Below are positions 35,671-48,139 of a DNA stretch of 64,000 nt, piece by piece. The DNA is taken from NCBI RefSeq assembly GCF_022539315.1, contig NC_066314.1:65271543-65335542 (forward strand), read 5' to 3'. Position 1 is the first letter of the stretch, and every line of letters starts with the position of its first letter. A program made the translations under genes and the position numbers. This DNA comes from Serinus canaria (lineage: Eukaryota; Chordata; Aves; Passeriformes; Fringillidae). The notes under the pieces are model-generated. The model saw nothing but the letters and a program-made list of their open reading frames with translations. It ran no database searches and was not told where the DNA came from.

Positions 35671-36009
35671 TCAGCCGGTCACTTGCCTTGCCCCACAAAA
35701 TTTCGGGCCTCCACATAGAAGCTGATAAAAAAAACTTTCTCACCTGTTTATACATTTTTATCAAGTGAATGTTCGCTGGTTCTGAATTATATAATTCATC
35801 ATTTTCAGCACGGGAGGCGCCTCAGGGCGGCTGAGGCGGCGGCCGTGCCCTGGATAGTCACGGCCTATCCTGTGCTCAGCCCCGCTTCCTCTTCCTTCAT
35901 TTTCCCCGTTCATTTTAAATTAATTGCTCTAATTAATTATAATCAGGATATTGATTATAAGCAGTGTGCTAGGCCTGTAGGAAAGCACAGTCCAGAACCC
36001 TGCTAAATA

Positions 36010-36213
36010 GTGGCTTGTTCCCATGATCAAAGGAAACACCTTTGCGGCCGGGTGAAAGTCACCCGGGGACAGGGTGTGAAAGATGCGTATTTTATGATTA
36101 GCTTTTCACAAATATTAAAATGGATATTATATATGTTAGGAAGTTATGCTGTATTAATTTTCTTAAGTAGTGTGTTAAATATAGTTTTAGGTTATAACTT
36201 AATGTTAAAATAG
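36010..36213 (+). pseudogene. Possible endogenous retroviral env tail
   Basis: A 67-codon open frame ends at 36213, about 30 nt before a polypurine tract and an LTR, where a retroviral env gene normally ends. Its C-terminal half is a long hydrophobic segment (WILYMLGSYAVLIFLSSVLN) consistent with a membrane anchor. The upstream retroviral genes are missing, so this is a relic. Assignment to env rests on position and hydrophobicity only. Confidence 0.4.
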
Positions 36214-36241
36214 AAACTATGCCATGTAAGATATTTTTTTA

Positions 36242-36255
36242 AAAAAAGAGAGGAA
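36242..36255 (+). other. Retroviral polypurine tract
   Basis: An all-purine run, AAAAAAGAGAGGAA, directly precedes the TG that opens the LTR. This is the standard position of the plus-strand primer site and supports the LTR boundary and orientation. Confidence 0.6.
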
Positions 36256-36704
36256 TGAGGCACTCCCACTGAGATAGCAGCCACAGGACACCTAAATCTT
36301 TCAGGGAAAAAGAATTTATTGCTCCCTTATCAGAAGAAACGAACTTCTTCCCACCTCTCTCAGCCCTGAAGACACTGTCAGGATTCAGAGGAAGAAGTTG
36401 ACACTGATCAGACAGAATCCTGTGTTTGAATGGAATTTATGCGCCATGTATGAGTTGTATGAATATGCAACAGGCTGTTGTTTTTAAGGGTTAATCCTCT
36501 GTTAACGTGTGTCCTTTTTCAGGCTTATTTTGCCCAGAAAAAGATACCCGGACCATTCGTAACTCTTTGTTTTTATTGTCTCATATTGTCCTAATCCAAA
36601 TTGTCCAAATTTTTATTACTCCAATTATATTACTATTTTTATAACCATTTTATTACTATTAAACTTTTAAAATTCTAAACCCAAGTGATTTGGCATTTTT
36701 CACA
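36256..36704 (+). mobile_element. 3' LTR of an endogenous retrovirus near the NUP50 promoter
   Basis: It starts TGAGGCACTCCCACTGAG right after a polypurine tract and ends near GGCATTTTTCACA. The 449-bp length and layout fit a betaretrovirus-like (ERVK) LTR of a type I recognise from passerines. Only the 3' end of the provirus is present. It lies about 0.6 kb outside the NUP50 CpG island, transcribing away from NUP50. Confidence 0.65.
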
Positions 36705-38143
36705 ATGGGGCTCTATCCAACTCTCTCCGACCTGAATACTGAAAATAAAGATGCTGATTTTGTCCCAGTGGGGGACTGAGAACGGCAGAGAGCAGCTGAA
36801 GGAGGAATGCAGTGTTGGCCTGCCAAGACAGACTCGATTTGAGCTGAAAAGGTCACTGCCCACGATGGCATCACCAGGGCTGCTGGAGGTAGGAGGCTGT
36901 GACAGGTTGTCTGCTTTTACCAGGGTGAGGCATTTTAAGTGTGGTTTGCTGAAAAGAGCCAACAAAGTGGAACACAGATATCATGCTGAAATGTGAGAAG
37001 GAGGAAAACAAAAAGGTCTTTTTTTAAAAATACATTTTTTAATTAACTAAACATTTTCTCTGTTGTTTGCACATTTTGTTACTCCAGAAGTGTAGCTTTT
37101 CTAATTTCTTTATCTGTCAACTCTTATTTTAAGCAGGGCACTCACAGTGCTGAAGGGAAAGGCTATTTGTAAAATGTTCTTTCAATAAGGAGTTTTCCAG
37201 GGTCACTTAATAGGATTCCAGGCATTTCCCCATTGATATTTTTTATGTTTGTGCCGTTGCATAGAAGGTTTCTTAGGAATTCTTACCAAGTGTTTTCACT
37301 GGAAACGTGGCTGTTCTGTTATATAAGGACTCCTGATCCACACTAAGCAAAAGAACTTGATTTGAAATATTCAGCTCTGCATGGTAATATGGGGTCAGCA
37401 CCTATTTCTGTTGGCAGGCACCAGATGACAAACTCAGTGTTGATCCAGGGTTAGAGTTTTGTTAGAAGTTTTCCTTTTGTCATTGTCTCTGGTTTGCAGT
37501 ATTTACCTATCAACTGTTAAAAACCCAACTGCCTCAAAATAACTATATTTAAAAGGCTTTGTTTCCCTGGCTTTTTGTGTCTTGCCCAAAAATTTAATAA
37601 AAGAGAGGATTAATATTTCCCAGCAGGGAATTGGATTTGCTAAAATGTCACCACCAATCTCTTAATTAGCCCCTCAAAATACCATGTTGTCTCTTGGTAC
37701 TCAGTGGGAAAGAATATGAGTTGAAATAAAATGGAGTTTTTTTCTTAAATAACAAAATCAAATATACCCTAAACAAAAAAAAAATCACAATTGCAAAGTC
37801 AGAGGTCATGTGGGTGATCTTTTACACAAGCTGCACTTAGAAATATCAACTGACTTAGAAATTTAGTAGTTGATGGAAATAACTGTAAATGCAATTCTTA
37901 AAAAAGGATTAAAGCTTGCATTAAAAATAAACTTTTTGATTAATATGAGTAAAAAAGGGAAAAATTTCTCCTAGTGGTCTATAAGATGTGTTGACACCAG
38001 TTGTTAATCTATTAATTTATGTAAAGATAGGCCTGAAACCTCTTTCCTGTATTTTGAATTTATTTTTTCCAATTCTGCTAAAACCAAGATGCCTCAAACA
38101 GAGCTGTTCCCCCCAGTGAGGAGGATGTTGGAAAATGTATCAG

Positions 38144-38216
38144 AATTTTTAATACTCATGGAAGGAATGAGCACAACTCCCAATTTTTAATACTCATGGA
38201 AGGAATGAGCACAACT
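38144..38216. repeat. Perfect 35-bp tandem duplication, period 38
   Basis: The unit AATTTTTAATACTCATGGAA plus 15 further bases occurs identically at 38144-38178 and 38182-38216, indicating a recent local duplication. Confidence 0.9.
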
Positions 38217-39005
38217 GTCATTTTTGTTGTCTCTTAATAGGATTGTCCTTGCCATAAACTGTTTCTGATGTGTTGTGCTCATCTCCAGCACAATGACCAA
38301 AGGTGGCTGTCTAATGTAATTAGAAAATTTATAGAGGATTTACAGGTATCATGCATAAGGAAAGTTCATCTCCAGGCATCAAAGAGGTCTGGAAGACATA
38401 ACACCCATTTCCCTGAGGAGACAGATCTCCACAATATCTTATAGAGGGTCAGTTCAGTAGAGGATCTATGTGAATTATTAATGGTTTCTTCCCTAAAATA
38501 TTCTAAAAATGAAAATTTCATATTCATTTGAAAAGTTTTTCTTGGCAAAGGCAAAAATTACAAATTGAGGACAAGTTGACAAGCTTTGTCCAAAATTAAA
38601 CTAGATTTTTCCTTTTTTTCTTTTTTTTTGTTTGGGTTTTTTTTTTTGGGGGGTGGGGATGTTTTAATTCTTTTAGAAAATTGGGAAAAGGAAAGGAAAA
38701 TGTAGCATTTTTCTGCATTCTTCCCTAGATTGAGGAGGGGGTAAAATTTCAATAAAACATTGGTCAACTAATATATAATCACTAAACAGAGATCACAGAT
38801 TTGTCCAAAAAAACCACAGTTCCAAGTTAAAATTCCAAGTCAAGGATATATCTGTTCAGTTTGGTTTCTGCTAGCTCAGTCAGAAAAATGTCTCTGAAAA
38901 GAGATTTCTTTGATGCCATTTTAAAGATTCTTATGTACATTATCAGAACTCGACTTTATCATCATTGTAATAGTAATTACTCACTACATAGTGGGGTCAT
39001 TAGCC

Positions 39006-39063
39006 CTAATTCATATTTACAAATACACCAAATACTAATTCATATTTACAAATACACCAAATA
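39006..39063. repeat. Perfect 29-bp tandem duplication
   Basis: The unit starting CTAATTCATATTTACAAATA occurs identically at 39006-39034 and 39035-39063 with no spacer. Confidence 0.9.
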
Positions 39064-41129
39064 CACATACAAGTACAGTTTTAAGGTGAACCTTGTTCTG
39101 AAAAAGTGGAGTATTTAGTCATGGTAATGTGTCTCAGCAGTCCAAAAGTGCTTATGATACCATTCCACTCAGTCTCTAGTTGCAAAATAGGTCAGGACTG
39201 TCAGTTTCTCTCATTCTCTGACTATAATGTAAATTCTGCTCTCCCAGACTTTAGGCAGAAGATTTGTTTGTACCAAGCTTTCAGCTCTTTCCAGCAAATT
39301 TTAAAAACACTAATTACTATTTTTCGCATCCAAGCTTTTCCTCATTGCAGAAACAGATGCCATCATTTTGCCTGTATCACCATAAACTTCTAGGAAGCCA
39401 TCAGGTTTATTAGCATTTTTTTCAGAAAACTATTTCTTCATTAATATCAGGTCATGTTGTAATCTACAGCTGATATTTGGTAGAAATACAGCGCCTGATT
39501 CTCCCACAGTGCCCCTATGGGCACATTACAAGAGCCTCTGTGAAGTGGAGCTTCATTTATTTCTGCCTTTCAGTGGCCAGATGGCCAGAATGTTTGTGTG
39601 GGTTTTTTTTATTGTTTTTGTTGTTTTCCATCATCTCCTTTGGAAATGTAAGAATTGTTATTCTAAGCCTATAGTCTTTTGAGAAAACTGAAATTCTATC
39701 TGCTATTGACTGAAGGAAGCTGGGGGGGAAATCAACAGAAACCACCATTTTCTAGGCAGCATTTGCTGCCAGTTCTGAGCCACAAAACTCAAGCCACTGT
39801 GCAGAGGTGCTCTGGATAGCTGGTGATTTAACCTGGTGACCAAGGCAGATGAACTTTTCAATATGAATCTTCATTTGTTTCTGTGATTTTTATTGTATTC
39901 TAGTTACTAACCACAGAACTTATAAATGTTTCTTTTTTGAAATGACGTTAAGCAGACTTAATATATTCATTAAGTTGAAGGCATGCTAAATCAAGGGTAA
40001 ACTCCTCAATACACCAAAATATCTTAGCTGGCATGGTCCAAACTTCCAGAAGCATCAAATACTCTGAAATCAGTTGAGTAAAAGTTGTTGAACTATTATG
40101 TCTTTTATTAAACAGGGATGTATGTTTGGATATATTCATAAAACTCTGAGGTGGAAGAAGGGCAAGGATTCCTTTCGTCGCTCCAGTTCCCTATGAATAT
40201 CCATCATAATGGCATTTTATATATCATAGCTGGTCCTGTCCCTAACCCAGCTTTTCCTTAGCCACTCCTTTCCTAACTTCCTTTGGCTACAGCAATCTCT
40301 AAGTCTGACCACTGCTAGCCTCACACCCCAAGTAAACAGGTTTGGCAGATCTTGTATCCTCTCCATTATTTCCAAGAACTCTAAACCTTTAACATAGTTA
40401 ACAGTCTAACTGCCTGTTTTCTTTTTCAGCTCTCTCATATTCTGCACAATTGTTCCTTGCCACCAACTTGGCTTTCCCTAGCAAGATTCCTGGTGAATCC
40501 AGGCTGTACAAATATTCACTGATGGGAGAGGTCCAGGCATAACATGTTACATTTGAAAAAGGTATGTTTGTGCTGTTGATTTGTTTTATCATGTACCTAT
40601 ATGAAGGCAGGAATTTCAGTACATGTAAATGCATCACACTCTGTATAACTTGCCCGGATTTGGTTTCAATGGATAATGTCTTTTTGGCTTTGTCATTTTT
40701 AAGGAAGGAAACTCAGAGGAAGATGTCTCATTTACCAAATGGGGGAAATTTTATAGGTTGTTTGTTGGGTATTGTTGGTTTGTTGGTGTTTTAAAAGTAA
40801 GTTAATTTTATTCATAAGCTTGTAATAGAAATACTTTCTAATAATTTTCAAAAGTACAGAAAATGTTTTAAAATATTTTTATCCATGCTTGGGAAGCTTG
40901 CTCCTCTAGCATCATTATTGAGATACAGTCCTGTTTTACAGTTTGTTTATTATGATATACTATGAGATCAGTGAATAGGCAGAAGAGCAGAGCAACAGAT
41001 TAATAAAGGAAGAGGACTTCTAATGTACTTCAGCCTAGGAAGATATTAAACTTTTACAACACTCTGCAGGTGTCATGGTACTGAAGATATGTGCTGGGTG
41101 TTTGTTAAATCCCTGTGTGTGTTTGGGAT

Positions 41130-41182
41130 ACCCATATGATACCCATATGATCTCTCTCTCTCTCATATCATACCCATATGAT
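41130..41182. repeat. ACCCATATGAT repeats around a CT microsatellite
   Basis: ACCCATATGAT occurs at 41130, 41141 and 41172, with a (CT)n run at 41152-41164 between the second and third copies. Confidence 0.8.
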
Positions 41183-44100
41183 AAATATTGGAAAAAACTT
41201 TCACCTGTGGAACTGGAAGTCCCATTTTTTTGAAAAATACTTTTTTAAAATTTTTTTCCCTGAGAGAACAAGAGAAAACGTGTCTCTTTAGTCATAAAGT
41301 AAATCAATCATTTTGTGCTTAAATTGGTGCACTTCCTGGAGAGCAACTTGACACACAATTAGGGGTAAATCTTATATTGATGAGAGGCTGTTCCTCACCC
41401 CTGCACTATTCATTGTTCAAAGTGCTCCTCATTTACATTCGAGGATCTTGCAGTCTCACACAATCCTCCTTTAAAAGAAATCACTGATAAAACTGATAGA
41501 TCTTCCTGGTATCTCTCTGAGTTGAATTGAATCTCCAAAAAAACCTGCAAAATATCCTTATTATGTTTGTTGTTGTCAAATGTAGCTGATGGGTGGGTGT
41601 GATTTTAAGGAGATGTTGTTAAGATGGGATGGGGAAAATTTGAAAGGAGCATTAAGGAGGTCTTTCTAAATTTGTGGGAACTTAGAACAACATTTTAAAC
41701 TTAAAACAAGTATAGGTGTTTCTTTGTGAGGTTTTCAATGACTCAGAAATGGGGTTTCACTGTTTATCTCCCCACAGCTAGGGTAATTTTCTTTCCATGC
41801 TTCTTTCAGGCTGAGGAGGCAAGGAGTTCAGAAAGGAAGTTTTTAGCAGAAGTTACTATTGTCAGCTGCACCCTCTGTAACACCAGTTTTCCCTTCAGTC
41901 TCTTCAGCCAAGTCATGGTTTAACCCCGTGGTGCATCACATAGATCATTGGGAAGCAGACTGAAAACTTCTATTTAAAAAAATCCCCAAACAACCAACAC
42001 GAGAAAATACAAAATATTGATCATAAATTAATGAGAAAATATAATTCATCTGATTTTCCTCTGATAGGGTTCTCTTCTGTGGACTTCTTCAAGAAAGCAT
42101 TCAACCACTTGTCTGTGTGCAGCTAACACTGTAAGCCTTGTTGAATAAAAAAAGCTGAGTTTTATAAACACTTCAACTGGTACTGCTGCCAGAAGAGAAA
42201 AGGTAGTTCTACCGCCTATTCCCAGTTCAAGCTGTTGTTTCCTCTGTGTTGACAAATGTTTGTTGCTGCTGACATTGGAGAACTGGTTTGGATTAATACT
42301 AACTTGTCTATTTCTTTGCCTCTCAGGTGAGTTTCCTGATTTGGCTGCAGAAACAATTCTGCTGGTTCAGGGGGGTGGTGTCACAAAGCCTGGGATAGAG
42401 CTCTAAATTGAAGCTATTTTTGTTTAGACCACCCTGATTAGTAATATAAGAATATGAATTATGAATCCACAGATTTCAGCTGGACAAGTAACAGAGGGTA
42501 TGTGTAAATTAATTATGGAGCTGGATGCTGTCTACAACACATGCAATGTTTGTGTGCATTATTTCAGAAGATGTCTTTAATTCTGATTTGTGGAGAGAAG
42601 TGGATTAAGGAAGTGGATTACGGAAATTCATGAATTAAGGAATGGAGAATTTTAAAATTCCCTCAGTGTTACTAAAATCCTTTTATTCCAGTTTTCTTTG
42701 TGCTGCTGAAGGAAGAGCATGCAGAATGCATCATGTAAAATAATCCACACAGTATACGAAAATACTTTAGTGAAAAAAGCCAAGCAAAGTCAGGAGATTG
42801 TATAGATTTCAGTATGACATGACTGCAAGCAGGAGTAGCTTATGCTACCTGTCTTATCCCTGTGTCTAGACAGGCTGTCCCTGCCCCCCCCAGACCCCAG
42901 TCACTGGCAGGTGCAGTGTGTCCCACTGGGCACCTCTCAGCACCCAGGACATGTCTCCAGAGCTGAGACAAGTGAGCCAAGGACAAAAAACATGAACTCA
43001 TTAGGAAAAGTGGGAGCAAGGCAGCATTTTGTTAAGATTTGGAAAGATTATAATGAAGCAAGGAATAAATGCTTCCACAGTAAAGCTCAACACAAGGCAA
43101 ACCTTCGTGGCTGCAGCAGTGAGGTGACATGGCTGTGACCATGACCCTGACAGGAAAAAGAACTGGAGAGCAGCTCGTGGCACTCATTGATACCAGGCTC
43201 CCAAGATGTGAGAGGGCAGCAGGGAACTTGGTTGTTGAAATCTTCGCTGCCTTCCTTGTGGCACTTGGGGATGGATGTAAAGGTCCCAGGGCTTGTCAGT
43301 GGCTGCTGATATGAAGGGGATGTAAAGTTATGTGACATGTGAACACTACAGAAATACTTTGAATTACATTGTAAGAATACAGATCATGTTGTGAGGGAGA
43401 TACAGAAAGAATTGCAAAGGTGAATGTCTGGTTAAGTTTTTCTAACTGGATCCATTTTCAAAGCAAACAGAATAGATGTTTAATATTTATTTAGCTGCAG
43501 TTCTTAAAAACCTCCAGGCTGTCTCACGTTTCCTGCTTTAGAGAGACTGGAAGATATTGAACTGCGTTGTCAGTATTTTTTACACCTTCCTATGCTCAGG
43601 ACAAGTGTCCTTGAAAGGGCAGCAGCTTTGGATTAGCTGGTTGTCATGTAGACAAGGATGTTTTCAAAATAAAGGCACACAATCCATTTGTAAATCTTCC
43701 AGAATATATGAAAGTCTAATCAGACTGACTCAGACAGCCAAACTGCGGTGTATCTCATTTGAATTCTCTCTTCCCCCAGGCCTTGTCTACAAGAAATATG
43801 CACATATTGTACTGGAAGTAGAAAGCATGAATGATAACAATACTCAGTCCTGCTGCAGTCCCGAATGTATTTTAGTTTTGAACGCATCTAAGCATTTCCC
43901 TTTTTCATATACTGGCTGTAGCTGCACCAGCATTATAAAATACCTACTTTTTGTCACCAATAGTGTAGTCCAGGAGCAACACAACCTTGCACTGCCCCAC
44001 TTTCTCTTACTGTTAGCACTTGATGGTATTTTCTGCAGTAAGTTACGTGGTTATTGATTTGGTAGACAAACAGGAATCCTGCACAACCTCCTCCTTGAAC

Positions 44101-44646
44101 GAGTGCATCCCTGCTTTTAAGTATAGACTTTCTGGTTGTTTGGGATTTGTAAATCTTCTCTTCATTCCGAGTGTTCTTCTGTTTTCTTCAAATGATCATT
44201 TACTAGCTATTAAGTATACTGAGCTGCTGGCTGGTTTTGATTTTCAGTGTTACCTTTTATGTATATAAATACAATATTCATATATATACACTATATATGT
44301 ACAATACAATGTTCATATATGTATTCATACATATATGTAAACATGATACTTCTCCCATCACTGGAATTTCTTCAAGGTTGTTGCTCTCACAGCTCCTATT
44401 TGAAATGTCTTTCTTCTCAATAACAGGCTTTTGAGGGAAAACATTGCTGCATATGTAAGCAGCAAGTTCAGTGTTTCTCAGCAGTGCAGGTAAAATCAAG
44501 TTCTGCCACCCTTAGGGTAAGGAGCAAAGTTGCCTGTGTGCCATTGCTGGCAGCAGCAAAGGTCATTCTATGGTCACAACTTGGTGGGAATAATAGTGAT
44601 GCCATTTGGGTTTTGCCTTTTTTTCTTTTATATGTTCTCTGTAGTC

Positions 44647-44670
44647 TTTACACAATATATATTGTGTAAA
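44647..44670. repeat. 24-bp perfect palindrome
   Basis: TTTACACAATAT is followed immediately by its exact reverse complement. It sits in an AT-rich low-complexity stretch just left of the retroviral fragment. Confidence 0.85.
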
Positions 44671-44747
44671 ATATTCAAATTATATATTTATATATACAAA
44701 ATACACAAATATACAGTTATATATTTGTAGCTCTGTAGCCTATTGTA

Positions 44748-45230
44748 TTAGTTGCTAGTTTTCCCAATGCTTTCCCTTGGCCTTTCCCTAGGCAGAAAGA
44801 CCTGGACAATTGTAACATCTGTGGGTTCCACTGCTGCACTATTAGGCTCTCCCTCTTTGAGGCAGGGGGAGGGCTTCTCACCAGCTGGGGAAATGTACTC
44901 CTCCAGCATCTGGTCCACCTCCTTCACCAGAACCACCACCCCATCTGGGGAATTCATATCTGAGCTGGGCTCTGGGACAGCAGCATCCCTAGGCTCTGGG
45001 GCAGTGTCAGGTTCTGTGGTAGCATCCCTGGTCTCTGGGTTAGGTGTCAGGGTGGTTATCCGAGTTAATCTTTCCTTATCTCTGAATTTTAAATAGAACA
45101 GGCCTATTAACAACACCAACCATTGTATGATATCATCAGTATTTAGAGTGGATCTGAACCCTTCAAAAACTGGTGGGGCAGACCCAAAGAGATGGTTAAA
45201 GTCTTGGGAGAAAATTTTCCTCAGTGTCAT
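44748..45230 (-). pseudogene. First ORF of an endogenous retrovirus, truncated, with membrane segment
   Basis: A 160-codon frame opens about 340 nt after the primer-binding site, where a gag or leader protein would begin. Near residues 34-48 it has a hydrophobic span (IIQWLVLLIGLFYLKF), then a Thr/Pro/Glu-rich middle and an acidic stretch. The last few codons before the stop may be flanking DNA, so the natural C-terminus is lost. It is a relic; gag identity is by position only. Confidence 0.45.
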
Positions 45231-45572
45231 TTCCTCACAGCAGGTGCCATTATTAAAGTAACCTCAAAAACATACAGTTAGTGTGTGATAGCTCTGAATC
45301 CATGTGCCTGCTTTCCAGAGGTAGTTAAATATCCATGAATTCCTCATGTTATTAACCCATAAAGCAAACTGGAAAACAGCCAGAGTGGCCTTGGTTATAG
45401 GACCCATGTTTAGATAAGGGCCTGGAAATGGGAGAAATATAGCCACGAGAATGTGCCACCCAAACTAGGGTAAGCTGGACCACATGGTGACACTTAATGA
45501 GGTTTCTATATCAGAACACAAAACTTAGATTACTCAAGAACTGTTACTCCCTTTTTGTTTCTATGCCCTTCA

Positions 45573-45590
45573 GCCCCACACTGAGTGCCA
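45573..45590 (-). other. Candidate retroviral primer-binding site
   Basis: The minus strand reads TGGCACTCAGTGTGGGGC, beginning with the TGG complementary to a tRNA CCA end, five nucleotides after the LTR. I cannot assign the primer tRNA. Confidence 0.5.
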
Positions 45591-45595
45591 AAATC

Positions 45596-46305
45596 TGTCT
45601 TGGTTTGAAAAGCCAGGTGTCTGCTAAGGAAGGCAGAAGCCTCCCCTGAAATGGAAAATGTAAACCCCTCCCACCAAATTATTATAATTTTGAAATTAAA
45701 AGGCTCTCAGGCAAATATAGGAGAATAGGAATAACAGTTATTTACCAGGAAAACAAAAAATACAAATGTAATAGTACAAACATCAACCAAAAAAACCTAA
45801 AAACCCACTGACAGAGTCAGAATAGGCTGTGACACCCTGTGGGTCAGGGTGGTGGCAGCAGTCCCATTAAATGGTGGCTGCAGCCCTCCTGCAGTGACAG
45901 CTGTGGTTCTGTTGGAGCAGGGATCCTGGAGAAGGGTGGAGTTTTCCTCTGAAGGTCCAGTGGTGGTGTAGATGGGCCTGGTCTTCCTCTGGGAATCCAG
46001 CGGGAAAGAAAGCTGCTCCTCTGGGAATCCAGTGGAAAAAGGCTGTCCTGGTGTCCCAAAATCTCAGCTTATATCCAGAACAGAATGCTTGGCTCCTCCT
46101 TCTGGGCAGAGCATCTCACAGTGGGATGATGTAATTTTTCATCAGTCATGCAGTGACACTCAATTGCCCTTTAACAACAGATATGTCCTGGAGGGAGGAA
46201 TAGTTTGTGGAAGAGTTAAAGAAAACTGCCCAATTAACAGAGGACAACTGCCACATCTCTAACAGATGGCAAATAGAATACAGACATTACCTTGCAATCT
46301 AGGAC
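45596..46305 (-). mobile_element. LTR of the same endogenous retrovirus
   Basis: On the minus strand it runs from TGTCCTAGATTGCAAGG (from 46305) to CAAACCAAGACA (45596), about 710 bp, with a TATA-like GATATAAGC about 240 bp in and direct CTCTGGGAATCCAG repeats. It is followed by a primer-binding site, so it is the 5' LTR. The family is one I recognise as common in passerines. Confidence 0.75.
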
Positions 46306-48139
46306 ATTAGACAAGGTCTGCTGCAAAATCTGGCACCTGTTTCTCTATCCATCCTCCACACAGGTGAGGCCGCTGCTGTGGCTCTGTAGATAGAACGTGA
46401 TTCCACTGCCTTTACCCAGGAGATGAGAGATGCTCTTCTGGCAGCCAAACTGGCAGGAGAGTCAGCACAGTGCCTATAACTAATAACTGTTAGAAATAAG
46501 ACAAGTTATAAACTTCAGAATTCTTTACAAAAGGAGAACAAAGTTATATTTAGAAAATAACTTTGAAATAAATGTTAAAATGAGGATTCTAAGGAGATAA
46601 ACATTTAAGGGTGCTACATTTGATGTCTGAATTATTTGTAACTGCTGTTTGCTTTTGTCACAACCAAGTATTTCAGGAAAATGGTATTCATAGCTATTGT
46701 ACAAGATATTTTCTAAGTCCTTGTGATCCAAGTATTAAAAAAATGTCAGGAAACATTGTGATTTCCTCTCATCTTTTACTTTATTTTTCATAATCCAAGA
46801 TAATAAAGCCCTCATTTCACATCTAGAAATACTTGAAATAATACGCTTTACAGGTAGGAAAAAGACTTAGCAGCAGTTAAGCTATTATTTTCACTAAGCC
46901 AAATAGCAGGCTTTAATAAAAAGCCTCTTCTTAGCTGTGTTGTCCATTATTAACATTACATCAGTCCTGTAATATTCTTATTTTGAAGGACTCTTGATGG
47001 TGCTTTTTTCCTCATGAGAGTGGTGATCTGTGTGTTAGTAGCTGGTCCTGATGATGTGCCAGTTGTGCCTTTCCATGGAAAGCCTGATTTCCCCAACCAG
47101 CCTCTGACAGCTGATGCACTTGGGTCAGTCTTGCCTATACAAAGTACATGGCAACTTAAATAATCTTGCTAAAAATATTGTGTGCAGTGACCTGGGATTG
47201 CAAGTGCTTTGGGTTTTTGGAGTATTTGTAAAGATAAAAGGAGAGTTTAATACTAAGTGAAGGGATCATTAGTGCTGGGGCAGTTGTCTGTATTAACCAC
47301 AGCTGAAATATACACTGAATATTTTTAATGCAAAACTTTCATTTTGCTTGACATTGCTGTCTCCACACATCCTTGGGGTTGAGCACTGCATGTTAAAGTG
47401 TAGAGCCTGCTGATTCCCATCCTCTCTGAGTTCTTTGATCCAGAAACCTGCCAGAGTTTGTTCTGGAGTGCCCAGTAGCTTTCTTAAACCAATTTATTTA
47501 ATCTTTGTAGCCAGAAGAGAACAGAACACAAGAGAATGATGTTTTAATGCAGTAGGAGAGCTACATGCCTGTCTTCTTACCCTAAGACCTCTGCCCTGTG
47601 GTGCAAAGTAACAGAATTTTTGCTTCAGATTCCACAGTAGAATCATTGTGCTTTATTCTCTGTGGAATTTCTTTAGGGAGATTATTTTAGTCTGACTTCA
47701 GATTGTAACTGTTGCCATTCTTTTGGATCAGTTTGCTCCCAGACTGGCAAATTCAACTGTGTTAACATTGCTTGTAGTCGGTCATAGGCTAGAGATTATT
47801 ACAAATATTACTTGAGTGTTAGGGCTTGATCTTATTTCAGTAGTTACTGCTTTCTCCCTGAGAGTTATTTCCAGCTAGATCCTTCTCCAGACCTCGCCAA
47901 GACTGCAGTCTCAGAACTGTTGAAGTGGCAATAACCTCTCAAACTGATGAAGACAGTGTTGGGAGGAGTACAGAACAGTTTGACCAGGAGTGAATACTAA
48001 TCTCCTAGTCATCAAATATTCTGTTTCCAGGAAAGAAATGTATTTAGTTACACCCTGAAAGCAGCATCATCCAAGGGAAGTGTAAAGATCTTTCATTGAC
48101 CCATCCAGAGTGGTGGTGGGGAAGAGCCAGTTGATGTTT
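46306..48139. other. Intergenic, no feature seen
   Basis: AT-rich sequence without a recognisable exon, RNA gene or repeat. Confidence 0.5.

Larger units (their letters stand above)
36705..44747. other. Intergenic stretch upstream of NUP50
   Basis: AT-rich and without a convincing exon. It contains short tandem duplications (38144-38216, 39006-39063), repeats around a CT tract (41130-41182), T/G-rich low complexity near 38613-38660, and AT-rich alternating tracts at 44250-44340 and 44640-44730. At 41910-41930 gtcatggtttaacccc resembles the terminus of an avian LTR but too little remains to call. Confidence 0.5.
44748..45595 (-). mobile_element. 5' internal fragment of an endogenous retrovirus
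   Basis: Internal sequence follows the minus-strand LTR at 45596-46305. Next to the LTR is a candidate primer-binding site (45573-45590; minus-strand TGGCACTCAGTGTGGGGC) after a 5-nt spacer. A leader of about 340 bp precedes the first ORF. The element is truncated near 44750 and no gag-pol core, protease or polymerase remains. Confidence 0.7.

Noticed and set aside
41910..41930. gtcatggtttaacccc as an LTR terminus
   Set aside because: Only about 15 bases match; the following sequence does not continue as an LTR.
43557..44057. 166-codon plus-strand ORF
   Set aside because: No recognisable motif, Cys/Ser/Leu-rich composition without pattern, no flanking exon or promoter features.
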